A DNA stretch of 64,000 bases from assembly GCA_036346255.1 (NCBI GenBank), contig CM070638.1, positions 38,936,394-39,000,393 of the forward strand. Reading direction: 5' to 3'. The notes under the pieces were generated by a model that ran no database searches, was not told the DNA's origin, and worked only from the letters and a program-made list of their open reading frames with translations. This DNA is from Ampelocalamus luodianensis. Taxonomy: Eukaryota; Streptophyta; Magnoliopsida; Poales; Poaceae. Positions within the stretch are counted from its first letter, which is position 1, and each line of letters starts with the position of its first letter. Shown piece by piece: positions 1 to 12,285 of the stretch. Position numbers and translations under genes: made by a program.

Positions 1-869
1 TTAAAAGTTATGGATGTTTTAATCATGCTGTCTTAACTATTCGGACAGATTTTGTACTGCTATTTCAATTACCTGTTAGTATAATAATTTGGCCGATTTG
101 GGTTACCTCATCAACTAGAGTGTTGTAGGTATGATCGTTAAGTTTATGTAGGAGATGGGTTCATCTCGTTTCGAGTCCCAGGTAAATAGTTATGGCCAAT
201 ACCGTACTGCTGTCCAGATCCGATTCCAGGGTGCTGTCTGTTTTTCAGATTTGGGATTACGGCTATTGCTTGGGTATTCAAGAGAGTATTGTAGAGTATT
301 AAGTCGTGTTGCGTTCCATGTGGTTCTTATTTCGTTTATTGAATTGTTTAGGCGGCGAGGCTACGGGTTTGGGAGCACCTTCGTTGTTCGCTAACGTTGT
401 CGCAACGCGGAAGACAAGTACCTTGTTGTTCATATGCTTGGAGTATGATGCATGCTTGATGACTGAATTGTGTTTTTTTGATATCCATGAGAATATTCAA
501 AGATTATGTCCTTTTCTTATGTGTTATATACATGAGTATATATATGATGTCTTGCATAGTTCATACTTCAGTTCATGCATCCTCATTCATGTTTTATCCA
601 CGGAGTGGAGAGTAAGTCCCACCATTCCAATGTGGGCGCTTTGGACATTGTTATGTCCTCGCCCACGGAGTGGATAGAAAGACCCATCAATTCTAGTATG
701 GGCACGTAAGACCCATCAATTCCAAGATGGACAGATTGGACACCTGATGAAACGTTCTTCATACGGACTTGGATCCCCGCACTTTGTTGAGGTGCGGGCT
801 TATGAACACCGACGGGTGTGTCACTAGCTATACCAGGTATAAGCATGTGTGCAGTCCATCCTTGATTAC
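1..869 (+). mobile_element. Element B, 5' LTR, first part (cut by window edge and by A)
   Basis: This stretch matches B's 3' LTR (from about 17506) base for base apart from scattered changes. It therefore starts roughly 0.9 kb inside the LTR, with the true LTR start left of the window. It holds two of the 182-bp modules (AGTTATG cores at 6 and 188) and the hairpin-rich part at about 600-840, including arms CCCGCAC and GTGCGGG. At 869 it stops abruptly where element A begins, and it resumes at 11754. Short ORFs here are chance ORFs. Confidence 0.9.
865..869. repeat. Target site duplication of element A, left copy (ATTAC)
   Basis: ATTAC directly precedes the TGTTGG end of element A and recurs at 11749-11753. 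B's uninterrupted 3' LTR reads 'ccttgattacattcattc' with a single ATTAC, which proves the duplication. Confidence 0.95.
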
Positions 870-2774
870 TGTTGGACCGAAAAGGCGACTAGAGGGGGGG
901 TGAATAGGACCACAATCTCTTTTTCTCCCAAATTCAATTCAATACGAATCTCACTCCAATAACTATGAAAGCTATGAAGATCAATCAATCATGCATGCGA
1001 AGACTTGTATTGAATCAACTCAAAACCCCGAAGTAAAATCAACACAAAACCAAAACACGAAGACTCGGGCGGTCCGACTCTCTTACGGGCGGTCGACCGG
1101 TCGGTCTAGCGGTCGATCGATCCAAGCGGTCGACCGATTCTCTCGCGGTCGACCGCTAGTTCGATGAACAGAGACAACAGCCCGACAAACCGAAACGCAA
1201 ATTGATCAAACTTTTGATTCGTGCGCCCAAACTTCGTGAAATTTGACACACACCTTCCTAAGTATGTCGTGAACCTATTCCAAGCAACGATCGTGATAGT
1301 CCTTGCCAAGATTCTGACCTTTTACCGCTTGAGCGGTTAGGTCAAAACCGAGTCAAAACGAAAATATGATCTTGAGACTTGCTCGTGGGTGATTGATGAT
1401 CTTGATGATCCTAGATGTATTCCCACACGCCACAGCAAGCTAGATCACGTCCGTAAACTAAGCAAAACTCGTGGATCAAAGAAAGACTCAAATCATCAAA
1501 AGAGAGAAAGAAAGCAATTGACCTCATCTTGAAGAAACTTTCTTTGGATTGATTTGATATGATATTGGTTCACACCACTCCATCAATGGATGACAAAGAC
1601 TCAATACATGAGCACGAAATCCAATCCAACTCTCTAGAACCCTAACATCCACTCCTCCTCTCCTAAGCAAATTAGGTTTCTAAACAATGAAAGGGTCAAA
1701 AGCCGTGGGGAAAGGGTGCAGCCACCTCCTCCTCTATTTATAGTGGAGGCCTAGGGTTTCTAAAAGAGTCTCCCGATGGGCTCCCGTTAAGGCCCAAAAT
1801 AAACGGGTGACACACGCACGTATTTTAAAGCACCATGTTCATATTGTGCGGCACTCGCTGTTCGCCACGTGTAGGTTGATCCAACGACTCTCATCATGTC
1901 GGCAAGTCTCTCCCATCCGCTCCCACCGAAACCACCATGGCACTTGCACCGACCGCGCCGCTTGATTCAACTGGGCCGCACCGAATCGCCTGCTCGGTCA
2001 CCTTTGTCCATCTTGCACCATACTTGAGTCCAATGACTTCACCCGCATCGCCGATCGCTTTGAACCTCGCTCTCCAAGCCTAGTCCCGATCATCCTCGCC
2101 GTTGACCGTCGTTGACCACCAAGCAACCCGCACAACAATAGACAAGAAAATCGAATTCGGAACAAGTTCTTCACAACTTGACCCACGTTAGTCAAAACAT
2201 GCATCATGCAACACATATGACATGAAACCCATGAACTTGACCTAACAGCAACCATCGCCGCCACACGGCCGACGACATAGTGAAAACCGGTCGACCGCCA
2301 CTTTGGCTTGCTCGACCGCCATCGCCGGCCCGACCGCCAATCGAAGGCCGGCCGATCGCCACCAAAGGACTTAGCCAAAATTTCAACATCAAATCCGCAA
2401 CCTCTCGGAAATTTAAAACGAATAGAACTTTTGACAGAGGCTCCAAAATTATGGGACCAAGTGCAGAGAATCTCCTCACTTGCCTACACCTCTATTTTTG
2501 GCCCACCAAACTCCAATGCCACTCAACTTGCCGGTCCGATCGGTCATCGACGCCGGCCGATCGCTACCAAATCGGTCGGACCGCCACCGCCGGCCGGATC
2601 GCCAGATAATTCACCCGAGGCATGGGTGGTTTGACCGCCACCAAAGCCGGCCGATCGCTTGAGACCGACAGAATCTCGAACTTTGTCGAAAACTCGTGTT
2701 TCCGCAAACCTTCAACGTCATTGTCAATTGTCACATCATCCTAAGATCATGAGCATATCCCCATGATATCCACA
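870..2774 (-). repeat. Element A 3' LTR (left copy)
   Basis: It runs from TGTTGGACCG to ATATCCACA and aligns along its whole length with 9847-11748. It contains a cluster of palindromic GCGGTC...GACCGC motifs at about 1068-1165 and again at 2285-2660. In this copy they read mainly GGTCGACCG, whereas the other LTR has GGTCAGACCG. Short ORFs in this stretch are not conserved as proteins. Confidence 0.93.
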
Positions 2775-2790
2775 ATCTCCCCCTTGATGA
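2775..2790 (-). other. Element A polypurine tract
   Basis: On the minus strand the bases next to the LTR read TCATCAAGGGGGAGAT, a purine-rich plus-strand primer placed exactly at the LTR border. Confidence 0.85.
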
Positions 2791-4530
2791 ACACATTAGC
2801 AATTCCCCACAAATGCAAGTTTTAAGGTTTGAAAAGTAAAACTCAACGCTACAAAGGCACAACTTGGTCCATATGCAAGAAAAAGCAAAGGAAATGACCA
2901 AGCTGGCTTCAGAATAGCATCGGCAAGTGAGATAAGGCAAAAGAAAGCAAGAAGGCTTCAATTTCCAAAGACGAGTCAAAATTCTCACTTAAGGTCCATA
3001 TGAAAGAACAATTGTTCGAAATGACCTTTGATCATGGTGAGGATCAAGAATTGCAATTCAAGTTTAGAAATTGCAATAAGATCATAAGAATGCAAATAAG
3101 AAACTCCCCCTCACTATGATCCTCAAATTTCAGAAAATTTCAAATTCTCCAATTTTCTCCCCCTTTTTAACACTTTTAAAACTTGTCCCCTTTACACATC
3201 TTGAAATATCTTCTCCCCCTTTGACAATGGAGTCATCAAGGAATCACGCCTTCCTTTCGTCCAGAGATAACAAATGCAGAATGAGGAAAAAGCATAAGAA
3301 GGAGCATGCATGAAATGCAATGGAGTGGCTTCATATTTTTGTATTTTTCAATTTTGGATTACAAGAAGCTTTGGAGATTACCCAAAAGAACAAGCTAACA
3401 TTTCTAAAATTGCACAAACAACATATCAGCCTGAAAACGCTAGCAAGATCATGATAAGACATATATAACAAAGCTAAAACTAGAAGACTCAATATAAAGC
3501 AATGAATTTTAGCATTTTAAGCAAAGCTTCAAATCTAGCAAGTCCATCAACAGGGATCCTAAGATGATACTGGCCATGTCAAAATGTCAATGTGAGACCA
3601 AGAAGCTAACAATGACCACATTAAGAGACAAACAGGTCCTGAATTGAATCATTTTGCTCAATTTGTCTCAAACGCCTATTTTTCAACAGTTTTTCATTTG
3701 CAATGAATATTGAAGTTGATTAAAGGTATATCTTAGTGAATAAGATCCTGGGCTAGGAGCCATCCACAAACTCTTCCTAAGCTTCTACCAATTTTGATAA
3801 TTCATTTTCTTATTCATGTGCTAGATCTCAAGCCTTGCCGCGACCATCTTAAGCACAAAAGAGCTTAAAAGAATGGTCTAGGTCATCCAAAACTCCCCCT
3901 GAGTTCATGCCTAGTGCAATGACAAGCCGTCTCATGAGAAAGAATTGGTGAGATCAGTTTTTTCGCACAAAAGAGACCTCCCTTTTTTTTGTTCACAAGA
4001 GCAGATTTAGATTCTTAAAAGAACAAGAAGCTCAAGTAATGATCAATACTAGATTCAAGAGCTAACACCGCAATTTTGACAGGGCCAATGTCACAAAAGG
4101 AGCACTAATTGCGCAACTAGCTAAAACATCCACAAATTGCGCTTTTAGTTCAAGTTGTCTTAAAGTTCGCTCATTCAAAGAAAGACTTAGCTACACATGT
4201 GAAAGCATGATAATTCTAGCAAGTCAAAGAACTAGACATGGTATTGAGCAGAATTGAAATACTAAAGCTCAAGAGGGTAATAAGCAAAGCTTCATCAATT
4301 TTAAAAGACAAGCAGAAAAGCTTATATTACAATGCATCTTTTTGGATTTTCATATAAATGCAATATGATACAATGAGATGCGAGAAGAACTCAAAAACCT
4401 AAAAGATCAAAAGTTCAAAAGAAGATCAAGAAAAGATCAAACTCCCTCAAACCAAACCGTAGGGATAAATTACCCTAACTCACTTCTCAAGGTGACAAAC
4501 CTAGTTGGATCTAAAGGCTTGGTGAGGATA
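2791..4530 (-). other. Element A region between RNase H and 3' LTR, non-coding
   Basis: About 1.7 kb rich in A on the plus strand. SIRE-type elements often have an env-like ORF or a long spacer here. I find no ORF of useful length and no membrane-protein-like translation, so I call it a spacer. Confidence 0.6.
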
Positions 4531-5090
4531 TCAGCCAACTAAGCCTCTGACTCCACGAAATGCAAAGACAATATCACCCTTCTCGACATGATCTCTAAGA
4601 AAGTGATAACGAATGTCTATGTGCTTGGTCCTAGAGTGTTGCACAGGGTTTTTAGCAATGTTAATCGCAGAAGTGTTATCACAGAAAAGAGGAACACTAT
4701 CAAATGCTAACCCAAAATCCTTAAGAGTGGACACCATCCACAAAATCGACTACAAAGAACTAGCAAAGCCTACATATTCAGCTTTCAGAGTGGATTGTGC
4801 AACAAGACCGCTCTAGAAGACCAAGAGACAAGAGAAGTGCCTAAGAAGTGACAAGTGCCTGAGGTACTCTTCCTATCTAGCCGAGAGCCCGCAAAATCAG
4901 AATCAGAAAACCCCAAATGGACAAGGACGAAGAGCAGGAATACCAAATGCCATACGGAGGGTAGAGTGTAAATACCAAGATGTGCTTAACGGCTTGGCGA
5001 TGGAAGTCCTCGAGACGCTCAAACCTCGCATGCAGGCAAACCGCGAAGTGGATGTCCGGTCTTGAGGCCGCCATGTACGTATGGAGCCAA
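4531..5090 (-). pseudogene. Element A RNase H domain, decayed
   Basis: The minus-strand translation at 4531-4743 contains PLFCDNTSAINIAKNPVQHS and RTKHIDIRYHFLRD, the conserved Copia RNase H block around the catalytic 'CDN' aspartate and the C-terminal histidine-rich helix. The segment at 4903-5090 contains a scrambled 'REYRGMIGS' start of the domain, followed by frame changes. The domain would remove the RNA strand during cDNA synthesis in the particle. It is broken into at least three frames and cannot be functional. Confidence 0.85.
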
Positions 5091-6249
5091 TCATGCCGCG
5101 GTACTCACGTTGATCCACAACTTCTCCTTCCTCATCCGATCCAAAGCGATCGAAGTCGCCATGGGAGTGGCGATCGGCTTGCAGTCACCCATCTCGAAGC
5201 GCTTGAGCAGATCCTTGGTGTACTTCGTCTGATGGATGAAGATCCCTTCCTTGCATTGCTTGATTTGAAGCCCTAGAAAATAATTGAGTTCTCCCATCAT
5301 ACTCATCTCAAATTCCCTGGACATGGTCTCAGAAAAGCTAGAAACAAGAGCATGAGAAGAACCACCAAAGATAATATCATCTACATAAACTGAGCAAGGT
5401 GAAGTCATTGCCATGCCTAAGGATGAACAGGGTCTTGTCTACCTTACCCATCTCAAAATCATTCTTAAGCAGAAAGGTCTTAAGTCTATCATACCAGGCT
5501 CTAGGGGCTTGCTTAAGACCATACAAGGCTTTGGATAGCTTGAAAACATGATGTGGATACTTGGGATTCTCAAAGCCTGGGGGTTGCCTAACATACACTT
5601 CCTCCTCTATAAAACCATTTAGAAAGGCACTCTTGACATCCATCTGATAAAGTCTAAAGCCCTTAGAAGCAGCAAATGCAAGCAGAATGCGAATGGCTTC
5701 CAATCTAGCAACAGGAGCAAATGTCTCATCAAAGTCTAACCCCTCAACTTGGCTAAAACCCTGAGCTACCAATCTAGCCTTGTTTCTAACCACAGAACCA
5801 TCCTCATTTTGTTTATTTTTGAACACCCAACGGGTTCCTATCACATTATGACCACTAGGAGGTTCTACTAGATTCCAGACCTTATTCCTCTCAAAATTCT
5901 CTAACTCCTCATGCATGGCATTGACCCAGCTAGAATCAGATAACGCATGTGATATATCGCGGGGTTCGAAAGAAGCAACAAATGCAATGAGAGTAGAGAC
6001 TTGATCGTGATACCGAGCGAGTGACTCGCCATTAAGATTACCAATCATCCGATCCGAGGATGATGCCTCTGAATGTGAAGTGGAGCGCTGGGGAGACAAT
6101 ATCTCCACAACCTCCGCAGTATCGCGATGAAGAAGATGCAGCAGAGCCTCAATTGGAGGTGAAGCAATCAGAGTGTGTTCTGAACTTGGACAGAGCCTCA
6201 ACAAAGCAGTGGAGGACAAGTATCGCCTTCGCATCATCTTTCTCCACAA
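5091..6249 (-). pseudogene. Element A reverse transcriptase, frameshifted
   Basis: The 290-residue open segment 5377-6249 carries the classic Copia RT blocks: WVFKNKQNEDGSVVRNKARL, VAQGFSQVEGLDFDETFAPV, YQMDVKSAFLNG and LSKALYGLKQAPRAWYDRL. The catalytic YVDD box (YVDDIIFGG) sits in the next segment, 5091-5414, in another frame, so a frameshift near 5400 separates fingers from palm. The downstream thumb-like block GELNYFLGLQIKQ and the tether block CKPIATPM are present. The enzyme would copy the element's RNA to cDNA. It is a pseudogene now. The match to Copia RT is certain. Confidence 0.93.
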
Positions 6250-6453
6250 AAATGCTTTCTGTCACTTGTGTATTACCTAAACGCTCGGATCTAGCTCTGT
6301 GGCTAGTCTCATCAAAAGTGACATTGCATGTCTCCGGACAATGTTAGTTTCAACATTAAAACCCGAAACCCTCGAATGTGCAGATAACCGAAATAAACCA
6401 TCAAAAGTCCTTGATTCAAATTTATCTAGGTTTCTGTCTTGAGAATGAAACAC

Positions 6454-7078
6454 TTAGCTCCAAAACTCGAAAATGAGAAATGAGGGTTTTCTACCAAAAC
6501 GAAGCTCATATGAAGTCTTGCCCAAAGACGGTCTCAAGAAGACACGATTTGCAATATGGCAAGTCAGAGAAATAGCTTCGCCCAAAACCTCCTCTGTGCT
6601 ATACTCATCTAGCATTGTCCTAGCCATCTCGACTAAGGTTCTGTTTTTCCTTTCCACAACGCCATTCTCGTTGAGGGACATGTGGAGAAGAGAATCGATG
6701 CTCAATTCCGCGCAAGACAAAAAGAGGCAAACGAGACATTCTTGAACTCCGTGCCATTGTCATCATGATCGCTCTCAAGGCACCGTAAAATTCGAAGTCA
6801 AACGAAGAACAAGATCACGATAATGACCAAAAGCTTCATCCTTCAAGCAAGAAAGAACACCCAAGTGTATCTCAAAAATCATCAACTATGACAAGAATGT
6901 ACCACTTGCCACCAATTGACCGAACCCTAGCAAGACCAACAAGATCCATATGAAGCAACCGTCCCGGTCCGCTACCATGACCAAAGTCACGAAGGGTGTG
7001 AGGCGGCAACTTGCTTGCCATGCCTACAGGCGCACATACAACATCCTTGACGGCTTTGAGTTTGGGCAAACCTCTCAT
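6454..7078 (-). pseudogene. Element A integrase, decayed
   Basis: Segment 6872-7078 (minus) has the end of the zinc-binding region and the first core block LLHMDLVGLARVRSIGGKWY followed by ILVIVDDF, including the first two catalytic aspartates. Segment 6454-6720 holds the third block, NENGVVERKNRTLVEMARTM, which in this family surrounds the catalytic glutamate, and the GKTSYELRFGRKPSF region. About 150 nt between them are frame-broken. The protein would insert cDNA into the chromosome. The identification is firm but the gene is dead. Confidence 0.9.
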
Positions 7079-7108
7079 GAGATCAAGATTGCTAACTCGC
7101 GTCGATGA

Positions 7109-7600
7109 TCAAAACCAATGTGCCCCAAACGTCGGTGCAAAGCTAGAACTCGTAAGAAGGTGTAAACAAACATTTAAGAGAACCAAAGAAGAGATTCGAA
7201 AAATCAGCTCCAAAGATCCTAGCAACTCTATAAATCCCAAAACGAGCTCACCAAAGAAATCAAGCACCCGACAAGCATTTTTCTTAAATATAGTCTCATA
7301 ACCATCATCAAGAAGTCGTGGAGACGTAGAGTAAGTTAAACATAAGCTTGTCCACAAGGGCGACGCCCTTTAGGATGAAATTGTCGCTCACCCCGATTGT
7401 TCCTGTTCCTTCAACCCGCCTCTGAGTATTGTCTCCAAAGGTGATGAGGACATCACCTATCGACCGCGTGAAGGAGGTGAACCATTTTGAGTCTCCGGTC
7501 ATGTGGCGTGAATAAATGAGTCGACGAACCACGTGTCCTTCCTTCCGCGCGATCCTCGAAAATCAAGGCACGAAGAACGAAGTGTCTCAACATCAAGTTA
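7109..7600 (-). pseudogene. Element A protease remnant and GAG-pre-integrase region
   Basis: The minus-strand ORF 7308-7532 reads SRHMTGDSKWFTSF then TFGDNTQRRVEGTGTIGVSD, typical of the segment just after the Copia aspartic protease active site. The active-site region upstream (about 7510-7550) is split by indels, so the D-S/T-G triad can only be guessed. Segment 7109-7357 contains remnants of the pre-integrase stretch. The region is non-functional. Confidence 0.8.
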
Positions 7601-7865
7601 GTTAAACATGACTTGGGAACCCAAGATCGAGACACACGTCTGCGAGTAGTATGCAAAGCGTATGCTATCCTTGATTCTATTTGAAATTATGTTGTGAGCA
7701 ATGGTTACTCTAACATGAGAGTTATCCTGTCTAGGAGCATGAGCATGATTAGCATGTGAAATAAATTCTAGACTGTGTTTCTTCCTTTCTAAATTACCAT
7801 GTCTCACAAAAGCTCTAGGTTGATTAGATGACATTCTAGCAAGATTTTTCTTAGCATTTTTCAAC

Positions 7866-9788
7866 CTACGCCAATGAACTCAACTAAATGCCCATCCTTC
7901 TTGCAATAGGTGCAATGGTACTTGGTACCACCGGGAGAAGCACCTTTGATCGAACAGATGGTTGGGCAAAACCGCAGATTTGAAAGTGATCTTTGCAGTT
8001 GGGTATCAAATTCAACTAAGCCATTTCTCAAAATTTGAATGTCATTAGATTTATCCTAGGCAAAGTTGTATCCTAACCCTTGCTTCTTATAAGGAGTTTT
8101 TGACTTGTCAAGAATCATGTTTAACTGCTTACCTTTAGAAAATCTTTCTAATGTGTCATTAAGGTAAGCAATTTCTTTTCTAAGGTTAACACATGAATCA
8201 CAAGTTTTAGCATTAAACCTCTTCTTATAAAGAGCAACTTCAAGCTTAAGAGCTTCACATGAAGCACAAGTAGCGAATTAATATTGTCCTTAAGCTTGGC
8301 ATATTTAGCTCTAGCTACTTCTATAACATCATGTAATTCACGCTCACGTCTAAGCGCATGAGCAAGAGCTAGATTCAACCACATCGAAAACAACCAACTT
8401 GCTAGACTTTAAGCATTTTTCACAAGGAGCAGATTTAACTTCAATTAGCTCGGTTCTAGCATTTTCAAGTTGTTGCAAAGCAATATCATGAGCAGATTGC
8501 GCTTTAGCAAATTCATAATGTAAAGCATAGCAGATGAACATTCATCGATTCAAGACTCTTAGCATTCACAAGTTCTAATGTGAGTTTCTTTACTTGTGAC
8601 TCTAACTCCTCATTCTTAGTCATGATGAACTTTAAAGCTTTATCCCGACCTAGCATTTGCTCATAGACAGCTTTCACATCTAGCAAAGAGAACATCATAA
8701 GAAGGAGATACCTCATTGTTGTCATCGATGTCGCCGAGTCACCATGAAGCACATGCCTGAAGTCCTTGGCCTTCCCTTCTTGTCTTGAGGAGCTCCTCCT
8801 CCTTGTCCTCCTCGCCCCGAGTCCACATCACTCAAGGATCGATCTCCAAGAGCGGCAAGAACCCGTGAGCAGCCTCTCCCGAGCTTGGCATCATCAAACT
8901 CGGACTTGCGCCCGAGGCTTCTTCCAAGCCGGCTTTTCATCCTTGTGGTTGCTCTTACCTTTCAGCTTGGGGCAATTTGCCGGATGTGATTAAGCTCTCC
9001 ACACTCACAACAAGTCACAGGGCGCTCTTTTTGTTTCTCATATTGTTGTAGGCCCGTGTGAACTTCTTAATCAAAAGCGCCATCTCAGCTCAGAATACTA
9101 TCAAGATCCTCTTCTTGGATTGCGATAAAGAAGCAAGTGAAAACTGAAGAGGACTCAAACGACCCATCGAGGCTCTTTTGAGCGGTCTCACTACCAAAAC
9201 CATGTTACCCTTCTTAGAATGGTCACTTTCGATCTCATGAGTCTTGAGCTTGCTATAGAGCAGCTCCAAAGTCGATCGAGAAGTTGACATTTTCCGAATA
9301 GCGGTAGCCTTTATCTCCCACTCCTCGGTGTTGATTGCAACCGGAGATGGATGGCATTTTCGATGTAAATTCAATACCAACAGATTTCATCTAATTTATC
9401 ACCGTGTTGAAGCGATCAAAATGTCATCCATGCTCTCACCAGACGCATCTCGAATTTGTTATATTCTCTTTATAGACTCGTGACGTATTTGTTTGATTTG
9501 GGAAGAACCTCATGATAGGTTTCGAGGGTCTTCCAAATCTCATGTGCAATCTCGAGATTGCAAATCTGCCATATTCCCGTCTACCAAGCCCACCATACAA
9601 AAATTCTTTGCCTTACGGTCATTAGCCAAGAGGGCTTCGTGGTCGCAGAGCAACCTCGCAAGATAAGCGGACCTCTAACAGCCTCCCAAATACCTCGTGG
9701 TTCGCTCTCAAGAAAGACACGCATGCGTTCTTCCAAAAGGCATAGTCGTGCCCATCAAGATATGCGGTTTGGAAGAGTATTTATCCAT
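7866..9788 (-). pseudogene. Element A gag: capsid, zinc knuckles and coiled coil, frameshifted
   Basis: I place the start at an ATG at 9788, 45 nt past the PBS, translating MDKYSSKPH. After a frame change come the Copia gag blocks (a tryptophan-containing DYAFWKERM, and EEWEIKATAIRK at 9090-9380). A zinc knuckle at about 8970-9020 reads CCECGELNHIRQIAP, lacking its last cysteine. Next is a coiled-coil stretch (8148-8752, for example KNEELESQVKKLTLELVNAK). A second knuckle at about 7876-7915 reads HCTYCKKDGHLVEF, also missing its last cysteine. The long gag with a coiled coil and two knuckles is what makes me favour the SIRE group. The gene would encode the particle shell and RNA-binding protein but is interrupted in several places. 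Confidence 0.82.
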
Positions 9789-9832
9789 CGCCAAGTTCAG
9801 TGACCGGTTAAGATCAAGATTGAACTAACCGG

Positions 9833-9844
9833 GCTCTGATACCA
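9833..9844 (-). other. Element A primer-binding site (initiator-Met tRNA type)
   Basis: The minus strand reads TGGTATCAGAGC two bases from the 5' LTR border. This is complementary to the 3' end of plant initiator methionine tRNA and fixes the element's direction. Confidence 0.95.
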
Positions 9845-9846
9845 CT

Positions 9847-11748
9847 TGTTGGACCGAAAAGGCGACTAGAGGGGGGGTGAATAGGAGCACAATCTCTTTT
9901 TCTCCCAAATTCAATTCAATACGAATCTCACTCCAATAGCTATGAAAGCTATGAAGATCAATCAATCATGCACAGCGGAAGACTTGTATTGAATCAACTC
10001 AAAACCCCGAAGTAAAATCAACACAAAACCAAAACACGAAGACTCGGGCGGTCTGACCTCTCACGGGGGCGGTCAGACCGGTCGGTTTAGCGGTCAGACC
10101 GATCCAAGCGGTCAGACCGATTCCTCTGGCGGTCAGACCGCTAGTTCGATGAACAGAGAAAACAGCCCGACAAACCGAAACGCAAATTGATCAAACTTTT
10201 GATTCGTGCGTCCAAACTTCGTGAAATTTGACACACACCTTCCTAAGTATGTCAGGAACCTATTCCAAGCAACGATCGTGATAATCCTTGCCAAGATTCT
10301 GACCTTTACCGCTTGAGCGGTTAGGTCAAAACCGAGTCAAAACGAAAATATGATCTTGAGACTTGCTCGTGGGTGATTGATGATCTTGATGATCCTAGAT
10401 GTATTCCCACACGCCACAGCAAGCTAGATCACGTCCGAAACAAAGCAAAACTCGTGGATCAAAGAAAGACTCAAATCATCAAAAGAGAGAAAGAAAGCAA
10501 TTGACCTCATCTTGAAGAAACTTTCTTTGGATTGATTTGATATGATATTGGTTCACACCACTCCATCAATGGATGACAAAGACTCAATACATGAGCACAA
10601 AATCCAATCCAACTCTCTAGAACCCTAACCTCCACTCCTCCTCTCCTAAGCAAATTAGGTTTCTAAACAATGAAAGGGTCAAAAGCCGGGGGAAAGGGTG
10701 CAGCCACCTCCTCCTCTATTTATAGTGGAGGCCTAGGGTTTCTAAAAGAGTCTCCCGATGGGCTCCGTTAAGGCCCAAAACAAACGGGTGACACACGCAC
10801 GTATTTTAAAGCGCCGTGTTCATATTGTGCGGCACTCGCTGTTCGCCACGTGTAGGTTGATCCAACGACTCTCATCATGTCGGCAAGTCTCTCCCATCCG
10901 CTCCCACCGAAACCACCATGGCACTTGCACCGACCCCGTGTCGCTTGATTCAACTAGTCGCACCGAACCGCCTGCTCGGTCACCTTTGTCCATCTTGCAC
11001 CATACTTGAGTCCAATGACTTCACCCGCATCGCCGATCGCTTTGAACCTCGCCTCCAAGCCTAGTCCTCGATCATCCTCGCCGTTGACCGTCGTTGACCA
11101 CCAAGCAACCTCGCACAACAATAGACAAGAAAATCGAATTCGGAACAAGTTCTTCACAACTTGACCCACGTTAGTCAAAACATGCATCATGCAACACATA
11201 TGACATGAAACCCATGAACTTGACCTAACAAGCAACCATCGCCGCCACACGGGTCGACGACATAAGTGAAAACCGGCCGATCGCCACTTTGGCCGGTCGA
11301 TCACATCGCGGGCTTGATCGCCAACCAAGGCCGATCGACCACCACCAAAGGACTTAGCCAAAATTTCAACACCAAATCCGCAACCTCTCCGGAAATTTAA
11401 AACGAATAGAACTTTTGACAGAGGCTCCAAAATTATGGGACCAAGTGCGAGAATCTCCTCACTTGCCTACACCTCTATTTTTGGCCCACCAAACTCAATG
11501 CCACTCAACTTGCCGGTCCGATCGGTCATCGACGCCGCCGATACGATCGCTACCGAATCGGCCGGCCGCCGCCAGATACAATTCACCCGAGGCATGGGTG
11601 GTCTGACCGCCACCAAAGACGGTCAGACCGCTTGAGACCTGACAGAATCCTGAACTTTGTCGAAAACTCGTGTTTCCGCAAACCTTCAACGTCATTGCCA
11701 ATTGTCACATCATCCTAAGATCATGAGCATATCCCCATGATATCCACA
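9847..11748 (-). repeat. Element A 5' LTR (right copy)
   Basis: This LTR matches 870-2774 end to end. It keeps a regular series of GGTCAGACCG palindromes at about 10070-10142 and at 11621-11631. As the 5' LTR it would hold the promoter. A TATA-like 'tatttatagtggagg' lies at about 10718. Its small ORFs are chance. Confidence 0.93.
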
Positions 11749-12271
11749 ATTACATTCATTCATTTCATGTTTTTCTTAAGTGCTCATTTGATGCAATGTT
11801 CGCATTCTTAAATGGTGATGTCCTGTTTGTATATGTGTTATATCTCTTTCACTATACTTGCTAAGTCGTGGACTCACTCTTGCGTTGTTTGTTTATTTTA
11901 GGTAACCCCTGATGTTGGCTCACTTGGGAGGGAGTAGACACGCACTACTTGTTCACATCATCCAATTCATGTTCAAGATTAAATTTTAGTTCTATCTTTC
12001 ATTCGTTAATGATGAACTGTAATAATTAAATTATAATTGGTGAAGGAAGGATACCTTCTCCACATTGATGTTGATTTATTACTGCATGTGAACTTTCATT
12101 AGCAATGAACTGAAATAAATATATTAGATGGTGAAGGAAGGATACCTTCATCATATCTTGGTTGTTTTGATACTGCCATTAGTTGATACTCTATTTCTTA
12201 TTCTTCCTCATTGTGTAGATTGTTAGTTTAATTAGGTGACATCTTGGCTTCCGAATAGCCAGAGTGTTACA
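11749..12271 (+). mobile_element. Element B 5' LTR, remainder after insertion of A
   Basis: It begins with the second ATTAC copy (11749-11753) and continues B's LTR sequence to the terminal TGTTACA at 12265-12271. It includes the U-rich tract and AG (11900-11901) of the intron-like segment, and the paired direct repeats 'ggtgaaggaaggataccttc' at about 12040 and 12130. Confidence 0.92.
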
Positions 12272-12273
12272 GT

Positions 12274-12285
12274 TGGTATCAGAGC
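12274..12285 (+). other. Element B primer-binding site
   Basis: TGGTATCAGAGC lies two bases after the LTR end TGTTACA. It is complementary to initiator-Met tRNA and sets B on the plus strand. Confidence 0.95.

Larger units (their letters stand above)
870..11748 (-). mobile_element. Element A: decayed SIRE-like Ty1/Copia retrotransposon, complete with both LTRs
   Basis: This is a 10.9-kb element with two LTRs of about 1.9 kb (870-2774 and 9847-11748), TGT...ACA ends and a 5-bp TSD. The iMet-type primer-binding site lies next to the right LTR and the polypurine tract next to the left LTR, so the element reads right to left. The protein order on the minus strand is gag, protease, integrase, reverse transcriptase, RNase H, which is the Copia order. 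The SIRE/Maximus assignment is inferred from the LTR start 'agagggggggtgaatagg', the long gag with coiled coil and two zinc knuckles, and the long stretch after RNase H. Frameshifts and stops in every domain mean it is not autonomous. Confidence 0.93.

Noticed and set aside
2280..2662. ORFs of 60-109 codons in A's left LTR
   Set aside because: They lie in palindrome-rich LTR sequence and are not kept in the other LTR copy.
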